A stretch of 64,000 nt of DNA, from positions 310,001 through 374,000 of the forward strand of contig NZ_QHHQ01000001.1 of assembly GCF_003258595.1 (NCBI RefSeq), in the 5' to 3' direction. The notes under the pieces were generated by a model that was given only the letters and a program-made list of their open reading frames with translations, was not told where the DNA came from and ran no database searches. This DNA comes from Acuticoccus sediminis. Lineage in GTDB: Bacteria; Pseudomonadota; Alphaproteobacteria; Rhizobiales; Amorphaceae. Position numbers and translations under genes: made by a program. Below are positions 7,822-16,975 of this stretch, one piece after another (the first letter of the stretch is position 1; every line of letters begins with the position of its first letter).

Positions 7822-8444
7822 AGGGCCCCCGCGAGAAAGACGCCGGACATGATCCCGACCCAGACGATGTCGAGGAAGTGCCAGTAGAGGGCGAGGCGCA
7901 GGAGCCGCGACTTCACCCGGCTCGTCATGCCGAGCAGATAGATCTGCAGCACCATCACGCCGACGAAGACGATTCCCATCGAGACGTGGAGGCCGTGGAG
8001 CCCGACGAGGGACCAGAAGGCGGAGAGGTAGCCGGAGCGCTGCGGTACCGCGCCGATCTCCGCCATGTGGATGAAGTCCTTGACCTCGAGCGCGACGAAG
8101 CCGGCGCCGAGCAGGGCCGTCACGCCGAGCCACATGGCGATGCGGCCGGGCGCGTCGTGGTACTTCATCGCGATGCTGGCGAAGCCGAACGTCAACGTGC
8201 TCGCGAGAAGCAGCGTCGTCTGCCCGGCGATGCTGCCGAGGTTGACGATCTCGTCCGGTCCCGGGCCGCCCGCCGTCGAGCCCCACATCGTCGCGAAGGT
8301 CGCGAAGAAGAGGCCGAAGGTGACGAGGTCGCTCATCAGGAAGACCCAGAAGCCGAACGTGACGACCTCGGCCTCCTCGTGCGCCTCGCCGTGCGAGGGG
8401 CCGAGGTTGAGGCCCGGGTGGAGGTTGGTCGCGGCGTCGGTCAT
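7818..8444 (-). CDS. cyoC: Cytochrome bo3 quinol oxidase subunit III
   Basis: A 208-residue CyoC (E. coli 204) with the five membrane spans of the heme-copper oxidase subunit III family. Typical segments are 'FGFWVFLMSDLVTFGLFFA' near residue 30, 'TLTFGFASIAMKYHD' near 83, 'SALHGLHV'-type 'LVGLHGLHVSMG' near 150, and the closing 'LYWHFLDIVWVGIM'. It belongs to the proton-pumping quinol oxidase complex. The ATG at 8444 overlaps the cyoB stop by four bases (ATGA), and its own stop overlaps cyoD the same way, so the start is secure. Confidence 0.95.
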   Translation of the reverse strand: MTDAATNLHPGLNLGPSHGEAHEEAEVVTFGFWVFLMSDLVTFGLFFATFATMWGSTAGGPGPDEIVNLGSIAGQTTLLLASTLTFGFASIAMKYHDAPGRIAMWLGVTALLGAGFVALEVKDFIHMAEIGAVPQRSGYLSAFWSLVGLHGLHVSMGIVFVGVMVLQIYLLGMTSRVKSRLLRLALYWHFLDIVWVGIMSGVFLAGAL

Positions 8445-10525
8445 GCGGCTTCCTTGAGGTCGGTGCGCGCGAAGCCGCGGTTGGCGGACGTCAGCTCCTC
8501 GCCCCGGTCGACGCCGCTGGCGGCGTCGATGGCGCGCAGCCACGCCTCGGTGTCGCGGCGGACCTCGTCGGCGGGGATGGTGACCATCCGGTCGGGGAAG
8601 AAGCTCCGGACGACGAGGACGGTGGGAATGGCGACGAGCGAGATCGCCGCGAGCCACCAGATCCACCACGTCATCGCGAAGCCGAAGACGCCGGCGCAGA
8701 CGCAAAGGACGAAGCCGACGCCGGACGGGGCCGGGAGGCGGATGTCCTCGTACTCGTCGGGCCGCACGTAGGGGCGCCCGGACGCCTTCTCGACCGCGAA
8801 GGGCTCGCGCGTCCCGATGACCGGGATGACGGCGAAGTTGTATTCCGGGACCGGGGCGGGCGTCGCCCATTCGAGCGTGCGGCCGTCCCAGGGATCGCCG
8901 AGCGGGACGGCGAGCGCCGCGCGGTTCCTCCACGACACCCAGAAGACCCAGGCGAAGGTGGCGAAGGCGGCGAGGATGAGCAGCGAGCCGAGTGCGGTGA
9001 AGATCATGTACGGCTCGAACACCGGGTCGGTGTAGCTCGCGGAGCGGCGCGGATAGCCGAGCAGGCCGACGACGTAGAGCGGCAGGAAGGTCGCCGAGAA
9101 GCCGACGATCCAGAGGATCGCGCTCAGCCTGGCCGGCCCCTCTTCCAGCCGGTAGCCGAAGGCCTTGGGGAACCACATGTGGATCCCGGCGAGGGTCGCG
9201 AAGACGACGCCCGGCAGGATCACGTTGTGGAAGTGCGCGACGATGAACTGCGTGTTGTGGACCTGATAGTTGATCGTCGGGTTGGCCAGGATGATCCCCG
9301 AGAGGCCGCCGAGGACGAAGAGGACCATGAAGCCGCCGAGGTAGATCATCGGCACCGTCATGCGGATGCGGCCGCGGTAGAGGGTGGCCAGCCAGACGTA
9401 CATCTTCACGCCTGTCGGGATCGCGATCAGCATCGTGGCGATGCCGAAGGCGACGTTGACGGTGGCGCTGTTGCCCATCGTGAAGAAGTGGTGGACCCAC
9501 ACCGTGAAGGACATCACCGCGATGCACATCGTGGCGAGCACCAGCGAGGTGTAGCCGTAGAGGGTCTTGGCCGAATAGGTGGCCGTCAGCTCCGAATAGA
9601 TGCCGTATGCGGGCAAGATGAGGATGTAGACCTCGGGATGGCCGAACATCCAGAAGAGGTTGGCGTAGTTCATCATGTTGCCGCCGAGGTCGTTCGTGAA
9701 GAAGTGGAAGTCGAGGTACCGGTCGAGCGCCTGCATCAGGGCGGCGACGGTCAGCGGCGGCATGGCGAAGGCGAGGAGGATGGCGGTGCAGAGCGCCGTC
9801 CAGCAGAAGACGGGCATGCGCATGTAGGTCATGCCGGGCGCCCGCATCTTGTAGATCGTGACGGCGAAGTTGATCCCCGACAGCATCGAGCCGAAGCCCG
9901 ATACGACGATCGCCCAGATCCAGTAGTCCGGCCCGACGCCCGGCTGGAAGGCGGCACCGGTGAAGGGCGGATAGGCCGCCCATCCGCCGGTCTCGAACTG
10001 GCCGACGACAAGGGACACGAGGAGGAGCATCGCCCCGGCGGCCGTCATCCCGAGGCTGATCTGGTTCATCAGCGGGAAGGCCATGTCGCGCGAGCCGATC
10101 TGCAGCGGGATCAGGAAGTTCATGAACCCGGTGATGAACGGCATCGCCACGAAGAAGATCATGATGGTGCCGTGGGTCGAGAAGAGCTCGGCGAAGTGCT
10201 CCGGCGCGAGGATGCCCCCGTCCAGCGCGGTGGCAAGATGGCCGCGCATGATGACGCCCTCGGCGACGCCGCGGGCCATCATGACGAAGCCGAGCACCAT
10301 GTACATGATGCCGATCTTCTTGTGGTCCTGGCTGGTCAGCCACTCGCGCCAGAGCGGGCCCCAGAGGCGGAAATAGGTGAGCGCGGCGACGACGCCGACC
10401 GCGGCGAACACCTCCAGCCAGCCGGCGCCGGAGGCTACCAGCTCGTTGAGGCTGAAGTTGCGGAAGACGGCGAGCGGGGCGATGTCGTCGAACGTCAACC
10501 GGCCGAAGATTGGGCTATCCATCAT
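8441..10525 (-). CDS. cyoB: Cytochrome bo3 quinol oxidase subunit I
   Basis: A 694-residue catalytic subunit (E. coli 663), a heme-copper oxidase that reduces O2 to water with electrons from ubiquinol and pumps protons. The key sites are visible: the low-spin heme His in 'LFSTHGTIMIFF', the CuB ligand with cross-linked Tyr in 'FGHPEVYILILP', the His pair in 'VWVHHFFTMG', and the HFH heme ligands in 'VAHFHNVI'. More than a dozen membrane spans are evident. I chose the ATG at 10525 (ATGATG), which overlaps the cyoA end by 11 bases, rather than the upstream start at 10606, which would add a proline- and arginine-rich tail encoded inside cyoA. The second ATG at 10522 is equally possible. Confidence 0.95.
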   Translation of the reverse strand: MMDSPIFGRLTFDDIAPLAVFRNFSLNELVASGAGWLEVFAAVGVVAALTYFRLWGPLWREWLTSQDHKKIGIMYMVLGFVMMARGVAEGVIMRGHLATALDGGILAPEHFAELFSTHGTIMIFFVAMPFITGFMNFLIPLQIGSRDMAFPLMNQISLGMTAAGAMLLLVSLVVGQFETGGWAAYPPFTGAAFQPGVGPDYWIWAIVVSGFGSMLSGINFAVTIYKMRAPGMTYMRMPVFCWTALCTAILLAFAMPPLTVAALMQALDRYLDFHFFTNDLGGNMMNYANLFWMFGHPEVYILILPAYGIYSELTATYSAKTLYGYTSLVLATMCIAVMSFTVWVHHFFTMGNSATVNVAFGIATMLIAIPTGVKMYVWLATLYRGRIRMTVPMIYLGGFMVLFVLGGLSGIILANPTINYQVHNTQFIVAHFHNVILPGVVFATLAGIHMWFPKAFGYRLEEGPARLSAILWIVGFSATFLPLYVVGLLGYPRRSASYTDPVFEPYMIFTALGSLLILAAFATFAWVFWVSWRNRAALAVPLGDPWDGRTLEWATPAPVPEYNFAVIPVIGTREPFAVEKASGRPYVRPDEYEDIRLPAPSGVGFVLCVCAGVFGFAMTWWIWWLAAISLVAIPTVLVVRSFFPDRMVTIPADEVRRDTEAWLRAIDAASGVDRGEELTSANRGFARTDLKEAA

Positions 10526-11597
10526 GCTTACCCGCGTGGTGGCTGGCGTGCGTGCCGGGATGGGGGATGCAGTGCTCCGCCTGCGGGGCGGAAGCGCCGG
10601 GCTCACCCGCGCGGAAGGCGGGGCTTCCGGGCTGGATGTCCGGCGTCACGGGAGTCCCGCGGTGGTAACGGGCCATCACGCAGTCGAAGAGATCGCCGAT
10701 TTCGAGGGCGAAATGAATCGGCCCCGCGCCGGACAGGCCGAGGTCGGTGCGCAGGTCTGTGAGGATGCTGGGCCTGGAGAGCGTCGTGTAGGTCGCCTCG
10801 CCGAGCGGGGTGCCGGCGGTCTTGGCCGCCTCCACCCAGGCATCGAAGCCCTCCTGCGGGAGGGCGCGCACGGTGAAGCGCTGGTGCGGGAAGCCGTCAC
10901 CGCTGTACTGCGAGTTCTGGCCGCGCGTCTCGCCCGGCTCGTCGGCGATGAGGTTGAGCTCGGTGCGCATGCCCGGCATGGCGTAGATCTGCCCGGCGAG
11001 GGCGGGGATGAAGAAGCTCTGCATCACCGTGTCGGTGGTGATGCGCAGCGCGATCGGCCGCCCGGCGGGGACGACGAATTCGCCGACGCTCGCCACCTCT
11101 TCGTCGGGGTAGACGAAGAGCCATTTCCAATCGAGGCCGATGACGTCGATCCTCAGCGGGTCGGGGCCGACGGGGTCGTAGGGATTGAGGCGCTGCGTCG
11201 CCACGATCAGCGCCCAGGCGAGGGCGATGACGACGAGGATCGGCACGCCCCACATCGCCATTTCCAGCCAGCGGTTGAACTCCCAGTCCGGGGAGTAGAC
11301 CCGTCCCGAGGACTGCCGCCGGCGGTAGCGCCACATGATGACGGGCGTCAGCACGAGCACCGGCAGGATGGGCAGCAGGATGATGAGCGTCGCGATCGTG
11401 AAGTGGTGGCGCTGCCGCGCCGCGATCTCGCCCAGCGGGGACAGGAAGCTCTCGCTGGCGAGCGCGGGCCCGGCGATCAGCACACCCGCCGCGAGACCGG
11501 CGAGGGCGAGGACGGCTCCTGCGGGGATCGGCGGCTCGGCGGGCGCGCGGCTCATGGCGTCGCTGCGGGGGGAGCGGCGTCGGAAGCGTCGGAGCAT
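10515..11597 (-). CDS. cyoA: Cytochrome bo3 quinol oxidase subunit II
   Basis: A 360-residue CyoA. An N-terminal export segment is followed by two membrane spans ('ATLIILLPILPVLVLTPVIMW' read over about 69-89, and 'WGVPILVVIALAWALIVA' near 115) and a periplasmic cupredoxin-like domain. That domain carries 'VIGLDWKWLFVYPDE' and 'MQSFFIPALAGQIYAMPGM', as in E. coli CyoA. The CuA cysteine ligands of cytochrome c oxidases are absent, which marks it as a quinol oxidase. The E. coli protein is a lipoprotein, but here the leader ends in 'GPALASES' with no lipobox cysteine. The start at 11597 has AGGG five bases upstream. The C terminus is His-rich ('GTHASHHAGKHDG'). It is the first gene of cyoABCD. 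Confidence 0.95.
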   Translation of the reverse strand: MLRRFRRRSPRSDAMSRAPAEPPIPAGAVLALAGLAAGVLIAGPALASESFLSPLGEIAARQRHHFTIATLIILLPILPVLVLTPVIMWRYRRRQSSGRVYSPDWEFNRWLEMAMWGVPILVVIALAWALIVATQRLNPYDPVGPDPLRIDVIGLDWKWLFVYPDEEVASVGEFVVPAGRPIALRITTDTVMQSFFIPALAGQIYAMPGMRTELNLIADEPGETRGQNSQYSGDGFPHQRFTVRALPQEGFDAWVEAAKTAGTPLGEATYTTLSRPSILTDLRTDLGLSGAGPIHFALEIGDLFDCVMARYHRGTPVTPDIQPGSPAFRAGEPGASAPQAEHCIPHPGTHASHHAGKHDG

Positions 11598-11780
11598 CGT
11601 ATCCCTCGGGCCGGACCGGGCGGGGTGCGACCCGGGGAACCGGGCTCCGCTCGGCCGGCCCCGGTCGACACGTGCCGCACCGCGTCAACGTGCCGTACCA
11701 CAGGCTACATAAATGAATGGCGCAAGTTATAATTGGGATAAGCACCGCAATCGGCGTGCGGACCCCACATTGGTGCGACT

Positions 11781-12989
11781 TTATCGCCGCTCCGTCGCCA
11801 GGTAGGCGAGCGTCGCCGCCGGCATGGCCGCCCCGATGACGCAGATGCCGGGCCAGCCGAAGAGCTCCAGCACCGGGCTCGCCACCGCCGAGCCGATGGC
11901 GCCGCCGACGAAGAAGGTCGTCATGTAGACCGCATTGAGGCGGTTCCGGATCGAGGCGTCGAGGCGGAAGATCTCCCGCTGTCCGATCACCAGATTGAGC
12001 TGCACGCCGAGGTCGATGAGGATCGCCGCGGCGGTCAGCGCGATGAGGCTCGACGCGGCGACGCCCGCCAGGACGAACGAGAGCGCGACCAGCGCCATGG
12101 CGCCGGCCGTGCCGGCCCGGATCAGGCCGCGATCGGCGATCCGGCCGGAGATCGGCGCGCCGACGACGCCGAGGACGCCCGCGAGCGCGAAGATCGCGAC
12201 CTCGCCGGGGCTGAGGCCGAAGGGCTGGCGCATCAGGACGATGGGCGCCGCGGTCCAGAAGAGCGAGAAGCCGCCGAACAACGCGGCGTGATAGAGCGCC
12301 CGGCGACGCAGCACCTGCTCATGGAGGAAGAGGCGGCCGAGCGAGGCGATCAGCGCGCCGTAGCGCGGCGGGTCCTGCGGTCGCCGCTCCGGGAAGGTCA
12401 GCAGGCCGAGGCCCGTGAGGACCGCGATGAGCCCGGCGGAGAACACGAACGGGGCGTGCCAGCCCGCGAACTCGGCGAGGAAGCTCGCGATCGGCCGGGC
12501 CAGCAGGATGCCGCCGAGAAGCCCGGTCATGACGTTGCCGACAACCTCGCCGCGCACGTCGGCGTGGGCGAGGGAGGCGGCGAGCGGGATGATCATCTGC
12601 GCCGCGCATGAGGTGAGGCCGACGAGGAGCATCGCCGCGAAGGCGGTGGTGGCGTTGGTCGAGACGGCCATGCCGATGAGCGCGACGACGTTGAGCGCCA
12701 TCGTCGCGAGGATGACCTTTCGGTTCTCGAGGAGGTCGCCGAGCGGCACGAGGAAGAGGAGGCCGACCGCGTAGCCGAGCTGGGCGACGGTGACGAGCGA
12801 GCTCTCCGCCGCCGGGCTGAGGCCGATGTCGGCGCCGATCAGCGAGACGAGCGGCTGGTTGTAGTAGAGGTTGCCGGCCAGCGCGCCCGAAGCCAGGGCG
12901 AACATGAAGGTCCGCGCCGCACCGGGACGCCGCAGGTCGGTGGCCGCGTCGAGCGAGGCGATGTCGTCGAGGGCGAGGCGCTGTCCCAT
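11781..12989 (-). CDS. MFS transporter (DHA1/YnfM-like)
   Basis: A 402-residue major facilitator protein with about twelve membrane spans. The family motif 'YNQPLVSLIGADIGLS' sits in the first loop, and a motif-A-like 'VPLGDLLENRKVI' between spans 2 and 3 is repeated in part as 'ISGRIADRGLIRAG' in the second half. This subgroup (COG2814-type) holds drug and sugar or amino-acid exporters; the substrate cannot be inferred here. The start is ATG at 12989; longer upstream open frame is not family-like. It lies alone, with a 180-bp spacer before cyoA and a 413-bp spacer upstream. Confidence 0.85.
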   Translation of the reverse strand: MGQRLALDDIASLDAATDLRRPGAARTFMFALASGALAGNLYYNQPLVSLIGADIGLSPAAESSLVTVAQLGYAVGLLFLVPLGDLLENRKVILATMALNVVALIGMAVSTNATTAFAAMLLVGLTSCAAQMIIPLAASLAHADVRGEVVGNVMTGLLGGILLARPIASFLAEFAGWHAPFVFSAGLIAVLTGLGLLTFPERRPQDPPRYGALIASLGRLFLHEQVLRRRALYHAALFGGFSLFWTAAPIVLMRQPFGLSPGEVAIFALAGVLGVVGAPISGRIADRGLIRAGTAGAMALVALSFVLAGVAASSLIALTAAAILIDLGVQLNLVIGQREIFRLDASIRNRLNAVYMTTFFVGGAIGSAVASPVLELFGWPGICVIGAAMPAATLAYLATERR

Positions 12990-13402
12990 CCGGTGTCTCC
13001 GCCATGGATTGTTCGATGGCGAAGCTGGGTGGGCGCACCGTGCCGCTGTACCCGGGCGAGCGGGCACCAGAGCTGCGCCCGGCGCGCCTTCACGGCCGGG
13101 CCGGCCCGTCCCATCGCGCGCAGGCGCGGTCGGAACGGGGCCACCAACATACTGATTTTCATTGGCTTTACGGAGAGCGCCGAGGCAGGCGAACCGGCGC
13201 GTGACCGGGGATCCGGGTGCCCCGCCGCGATGCGCTTGCCGCGCTGCAGGGGCGCGCGACCGTGCGTTTGGGACACCAGCGGCCCCAGCCCGGCGGGCGC
13301 GGCCACGACGCGAAGACGGCCCGCCCCCGAAGGAGCGGGCCGGCTCGCGATGTTGGTCCGTCCGGGCCGGCGGGGCGGACGCCGTCCCCGCCCGGCGCGG
13401 GA
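12990..13402. other. Intergenic region between the MFS gene and atf
   Basis: A 413-bp spacer that must hold the MFS promoter and the end of the atf-ssd-asnC transcript. The only clear structure is the hairpin at 13317-13342. A locally AT-rich stretch at about 13150-13175 could contain the MFS promoter, but I cannot place -35 and -10 boxes with confidence. Several overlapping open frames exist on both strands; none resembles a known protein. Confidence 0.5.
13317..13342 (-). terminator. Hairpin, possible terminator of the asnC-ssd-atf operon
   Basis: An 8-bp perfect stem (CGGCCCGC pairing with GCGGGCCG) with a 10-base loop lies about 60-85 bases past the atf stop. No U-run follows on the minus strand, so termination would be weak or factor-dependent. 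Confidence 0.5.
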
Positions 13403-14776
13403 TTATTCGCCGAGGACGGTCTTGACGGCCTTCGCCATGCGGTCGGCGATGATGCCGGCCTCGGGCAGCGTCAGGCAGAGCGGCGGGGCGAAGCCGATGA
13501 CGTCCGCTTCCGGCATGGCGCGGGCGATCACCCCCTCGGAGAGGAGCGCGGCGGCGACCTGCGCGCCGACCTTGCGGGCCGGGTCGTAGTAGCGCCGGCT
13601 GTCGCGGTCCTCGACGAACTCCACCGCGCACAGGAGACCCTCGCCGCGGATGTCGCCGACGTGCGGGTGGTTGCCGAGGCGGTCGATCAGCGCCTGCTTG
13701 AAGGCCGCACCGACGGTGCCGGCGTTCTGCACGAGGCCCATCTCGTCGATGAGCTGGAGGTTCGCCACGCCCGCGGCGGCGCAGATCGGGTGCGCGGAGT
13801 AGGTCCAGCCGTGGCCGATCGGGCCGAACTGGTCCGTCCCCTCCTCCAGCACCTTCCACACCTTGTCCGATACGATGGAGCCCGACAGCGGCGCGTAGGC
13901 CGAGGTGAGCCCCTTGGCGATCGTGATGATGTCCGGCTTGATGCCGTAGTGGTCGGACCCGAACATCGAGCCGAGCCGGCCGAACCCGGTCACCACCTCG
14001 TCGGCGATCAGGAGGATGTCGTACTTGCCGAGCACCTCCTGGATGGCCGCCCAGTAGCCGGCCGGCGGCGGGACGAGACCGCCGGTGCCGAGCGCCGGCT
14101 CGCCGATGAAGGCGGCGATGGTGTCCGGCCCCTCGCGCTTGATCAGCTCCTCGAGCTCAGCCGCGCAGTAGGCGACGAACTCCGCCTCGCTCATGCCGAG
14201 GTCCTTGCGGCGGTAGAAGTAGGGCGCCTCGGTGTGGACGACCTGCGGCAGCGGCAGGCCGAACTTGTTGTGGAACGTGGCGAGGCCCGTCAGCGAACCG
14301 GTGATGAGGCCCGACCCGTGGTAGCCGCGCCAGCGCGAGATGATCTTGCGCTTCTCCGGCATCCCGCGGACGTTGTTGTAGTACCAGACGAGCTTGACGT
14401 TGGTCTCGTTGGCGTCCGAGCCGGAGAGGCCGAAGTAGACCTTCGACATGTGCGCCGGCGCCCGCTCCATGATCATGTGGGCGAGCGTGATCGACGCCTC
14501 GGTCCCGTGGCCGACGTATGCGTGGTAGTAGGCGAGCTTGCCGGCCTGCTCGGCGATCGCGTCGGCGATCTGCTTGCGGCCGTAGCCGACGTTGACGCAG
14601 TAGAGGCCCGCGAAGGCGTCGATCAGGCGGTTGCCGTCGCGGTCCTCCACGTAGATGCCCTCGCCGCCGGTCATGATCCGGCTCATCGTCTCGCCGCGGG
14701 CGTGCTGCGCGAGGTGGGTCGAGGGGTGGAAGAACGCTTCGCGGTCCCAGGCGGCGAGCTGGTCATTGGTGAGCAT
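13403..14776 (-). CDS. atf: Class III aminotransferase, ectoine-catabolic diaminobutyrate transaminase (Atf/DoeD)
   Basis: A 457-residue class III (omega) PLP aminotransferase. The PLP-binding lysine is Lys288 in 'TIAKGLTSAYAPLSG', and the cofactor-ring aspartate is Asp259 in 'LLIADEVVTGFGR'. 'GLSGSDANETNVKL' near 117 is the phosphate-binding turn. By sequence alone it could be a GABA or beta-alanine:pyruvate transaminase. Its place beside ssd and asnC and next to the ectoine genes matches the known enuR-uehABC-usp-eutABCDE-asnC-ssd-atf set of Ruegeria pomeroyi, where Atf converts L-2,4-diaminobutyrate to aspartate semialdehyde. It ends the leftward operon, 24 bases after ssd. Confidence 0.88.
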   Translation of the reverse strand: MLTNDQLAAWDREAFFHPSTHLAQHARGETMSRIMTGGEGIYVEDRDGNRLIDAFAGLYCVNVGYGRKQIADAIAEQAGKLAYYHAYVGHGTEASITLAHMIMERAPAHMSKVYFGLSGSDANETNVKLVWYYNNVRGMPEKRKIISRWRGYHGSGLITGSLTGLATFHNKFGLPLPQVVHTEAPYFYRRKDLGMSEAEFVAYCAAELEELIKREGPDTIAAFIGEPALGTGGLVPPPAGYWAAIQEVLGKYDILLIADEVVTGFGRLGSMFGSDHYGIKPDIITIAKGLTSAYAPLSGSIVSDKVWKVLEEGTDQFGPIGHGWTYSAHPICAAAGVANLQLIDEMGLVQNAGTVGAAFKQALIDRLGNHPHVGDIRGEGLLCAVEFVEDRDSRRYYDPARKVGAQVAAALLSEGVIARAMPEADVIGFAPPLCLTLPEAGIIADRMAKAVKTVLGE

Positions 14777-14800
14777 GGTGGTCTCCTTTCTCGCGCCGGT

Positions 14801-16291
14801 TCAGGCCCAGTCGCGGCAGACGTACTTGATATCGGTGAAGGCTTCGAGGCCGAAGCGGGCGCCTTCGCGGCCGAGGCCGGACTGCTTCATGCCCCCGAAA
14901 GGGATCGGCGCCCCCGTCACCTTCGTCCGGTTCACCGCGACCATCCCGAACGACAACGCGCGGCTGACGCGGTAGATCCGGCGCGGGTCCTGGGTGTGGA
15001 CGTATCCGACCAGGCCGAACTCAGTGTTGTTGGCGATCCGGACCGCCTCGTCCTCGCTGTCGAACGGGGCGATGGCGGCGACGGGGCCGAAAGTCTCCTC
15101 GTGGAAGACCGCGGCTTCCAGGGGCACGTCCGCCAGCACCGTCGCCTCGTAGAAGAGCGGGCCGAGCGGGGAGACCCTGCCGCCGGTCATCAGCCGCGCA
15201 CCGCGCTTCACGGCGTCGGCGACGTGCGCCTCCTGCTTGGCGACGGCCTTGGCGTTCATCAGCGGGCCGAGGTCCGGGTCGTCCATGCCGTGGCCCAGCG
15301 TGAGCGCCCTGGTGGCGGCGGTGAACTTCTCGACGAACGCGTCGTACACGGGCCGCTCGACGAGGAAGCGGTTGGCGCCGAGGCAGTCCTGGCCGGTGGT
15401 CGCGAACTTCGCCTTGATCGCCTCCTCGACCGCCTGGTCGAGGTCGGCGTCGGCGAAGACGATGAACGGGGCGTGGCCGCCGAGCTCCAGCACGAGCCGC
15501 TTGATGGTGTCGGCGGAGCGGCGGTAGAGCAGCCGGCCGATCTCGGTCGAGCCGGTAAAGGAGAGCGCGCGGACGCGGGTGTCGGTCAGCCAGGGCTCGA
15601 CGATCTCGGGCGCCTCGCCGGTCACCACGTTGACGACGCCGGCCGGGAAGCCGACCCGGTCGGCGAGCTCGGCAAGGGCCAGCGCCGACAGCGGCGTCTC
15701 GGCGGACGGGTGGATGACGATCGTGCAACCCGCCGCCAGCGCCGCGGCGGCCTTGCGGGTGATCATCGCGGACGGGAAGTTCCAGGGCGTGACGAGGGCG
15801 GCGACGCCGACCGGCTCGCGCCACAGCTCCACCTCGGCGTCGGGCAGGTGCGAGGTGACGCTCTCGATGTTCGGGCGCTTGGCCTCCTCGGCGTAGAACT
15901 CGACGAACGCGGCGCCGTAGGCGATCTCGCCACGCGCCTCGGAGAGCGGCTTGCCCTGTTCCGCGGTCATGATGCGGGCGAGGTCCTCGGCGTTGTCCTC
16001 GATGGCCTCGAACCAGCGGCGCAGGACGGCGCAGCGATCCTGCGGCAGCATCGCGGCCCAGGCCGGGAAGGCGGCGTGCGCGGCGTCGACGGCCGTGGCC
16101 GAGTCGGCGGCGGAGAGGCGCGCGACGGCGGCGACGCAGGACGCGTCGGCCGGGTTCTCGACGGCAAAGACCTCGCCGGTCTCGCCCGCGGTCCAGCGAC
16201 CGTTGATGTAGGCGAAGGAGCGCAGGAGCCGGCGGTCGGCGAGCGGGAGGGAAGGAGCCTCGCTTTTCAGGGCGGCGGCGGTCGTCATCAT
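14801..16291 (-). CDS. ssd: NAD(P)-dependent semialdehyde dehydrogenase (Ssd/DoeC)
   Basis: A 496-residue aldehyde dehydrogenase of the succinate-semialdehyde type. Asn171 ('VTPWNFP'), the general base Glu269 ('LELGGHAP') and the nucleophile Cys303 ('TTGQDCLGANRF') are all in place. In ectoine degraders this enzyme oxidises L-aspartate beta-semialdehyde, the product of the Atf/DoeD transaminase, to L-aspartate. A general succinate-semialdehyde dehydrogenase (GabD) is the alternative if context is ignored. The start is ATGATG at 16291/16288. It follows asnC after 114 bp and precedes atf by 24 bp on the same strand. Confidence 0.9.
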   Translation of the reverse strand: MMTTAAALKSEAPSLPLADRRLLRSFAYINGRWTAGETGEVFAVENPADASCVAAVARLSAADSATAVDAAHAAFPAWAAMLPQDRCAVLRRWFEAIEDNAEDLARIMTAEQGKPLSEARGEIAYGAAFVEFYAEEAKRPNIESVTSHLPDAEVELWREPVGVAALVTPWNFPSAMITRKAAAALAAGCTIVIHPSAETPLSALALAELADRVGFPAGVVNVVTGEAPEIVEPWLTDTRVRALSFTGSTEIGRLLYRRSADTIKRLVLELGGHAPFIVFADADLDQAVEEAIKAKFATTGQDCLGANRFLVERPVYDAFVEKFTAATRALTLGHGMDDPDLGPLMNAKAVAKQEAHVADAVKRGARLMTGGRVSPLGPLFYEATVLADVPLEAAVFHEETFGPVAAIAPFDSEDEAVRIANNTEFGLVGYVHTQDPRRIYRVSRALSFGMVAVNRTKVTGAPIPFGGMKQSGLGREGARFGLEAFTDIKYVCRDWA

Positions 16292-16405
16292 GATCGCCTC
16301 GTTCGTTTGGGGTGGCGAGGCGTATGTAATCCCGGGGTGAACGACGGTTCTTCGGCAATCAGGACGGCGCGCAGACGATCCTTCTGTCTTCTCCGCCGCG
16401 CGCCA

Positions 16406-16912
16406 TCAGATCGTTGGCCGGCCCGTGAGCAGGGCCGCGAGCGGCGGGGATCCGGCTTTCACTTCCTTGGTGACGATGTAGGTGAAGTAGCGCTTGAGGC
16501 CGATGTTGCACTCCAGCAGCTGGTCGATCAGCCGCTGGTAGCTGTCGATCGAGGCGGTGACGACGCTCATCAGGTAGTCGAACCCGCCGCCGAGCGCCCA
16601 GCAGCCGACGATCTCCTCGTGCCGGGCGACGGTGCGCTCGAAGACCTGGAAGCTTTCGGCGCGGTGGTGCTCCAGCTCGACCATGACGAAGACGGTGACG
16701 GACGGGGCGATCCTGGCGAGCGCGATCTCCGCCCGGTAGCGGCGGATCACGCCGGCCGCCTCCAGCCGGTTGAGCCGCTCCCAGCACGGCGCGGCCGACA
16801 GGTTCACGCGGCGCGCGAGCTCGGCTTTGGCGATCCGGCCTTCGGTCGACAGGATCGAGAGGATCTTGATGTCGCGGTCGTCGAGTGCGATCGCGGGCGG
16901 CTTCTCCGGCAT
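16406..16912 (-). CDS. asnC: Lrp/AsnC family regulator of ectoine catabolism (AsnC/DoeX)
   Basis: A 168-residue Lrp/AsnC protein. The N-terminal winged helix ('LDDRDIKILSILSTEGR' through 'LSAAPCWERLNRLEAAGVI', residues about 10-57) is followed by a RAM/effector domain ('EIVGCWALGGGFDYLMSVV'), which usually forms octamers that bind amino acids. In known ectoine clusters the AsnC/DoeX regulator co-occurs with ssd and atf and responds to pathway intermediates. The ATG at 16912 was chosen because upstream sequence in frame is the divergent enuR control region. It is the first gene of the leftward operon; only 63 bp separate it from enuR, so the two operons share regulatory DNA. Confidence 0.9.
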   Translation of the reverse strand: MPEKPPAIALDDRDIKILSILSTEGRIAKAELARRVNLSAAPCWERLNRLEAAGVIRRYRAEIALARIAPSVTVFVMVELEHHRAESFQVFERTVARHEEIVGCWALGGGFDYLMSVVTASIDSYQRLIDQLLECNIGLKRYFTYIVTKEVKAGSPPLAALLTGRPTI

Positions 16913-16920
16913 GAGAGAGC

Positions 16921-16964
16921 GTTGTACGGCGCGAGAAGTGTTGTCAAATGGATCATGACGATCC
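16921..16964 (-). promoter_or_regulatory. Putative asnC promoter and palindrome in the enuR/asnC divergent region
   Basis: On the minus strand TTGACA (plus 16942-16947) is followed after 15 bases by TACAAC (plus 16921-16926), a plausible promoter for asnC with short spacing. The same CATTTGACA string, again with 15 bases to a TA-rich hexamer, occurs before uehA at 18404-18412. Next to it GGATC-ATGAC-GATCC (16950-16964) is a 5-bp-arm palindrome that could be an operator for AsnC or EnuR. All assignments are by eye. Confidence 0.4.
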
Positions 16965-16975
16965 AAGACTAAATC

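Noticed and set aside
13217-16972. A 1251-codon open frame on the plus strand across atf, ssd and asnC
   Set aside because: It is antisense to three well-recognised genes, with low-complexity charged translation and no domain. Not a gene.
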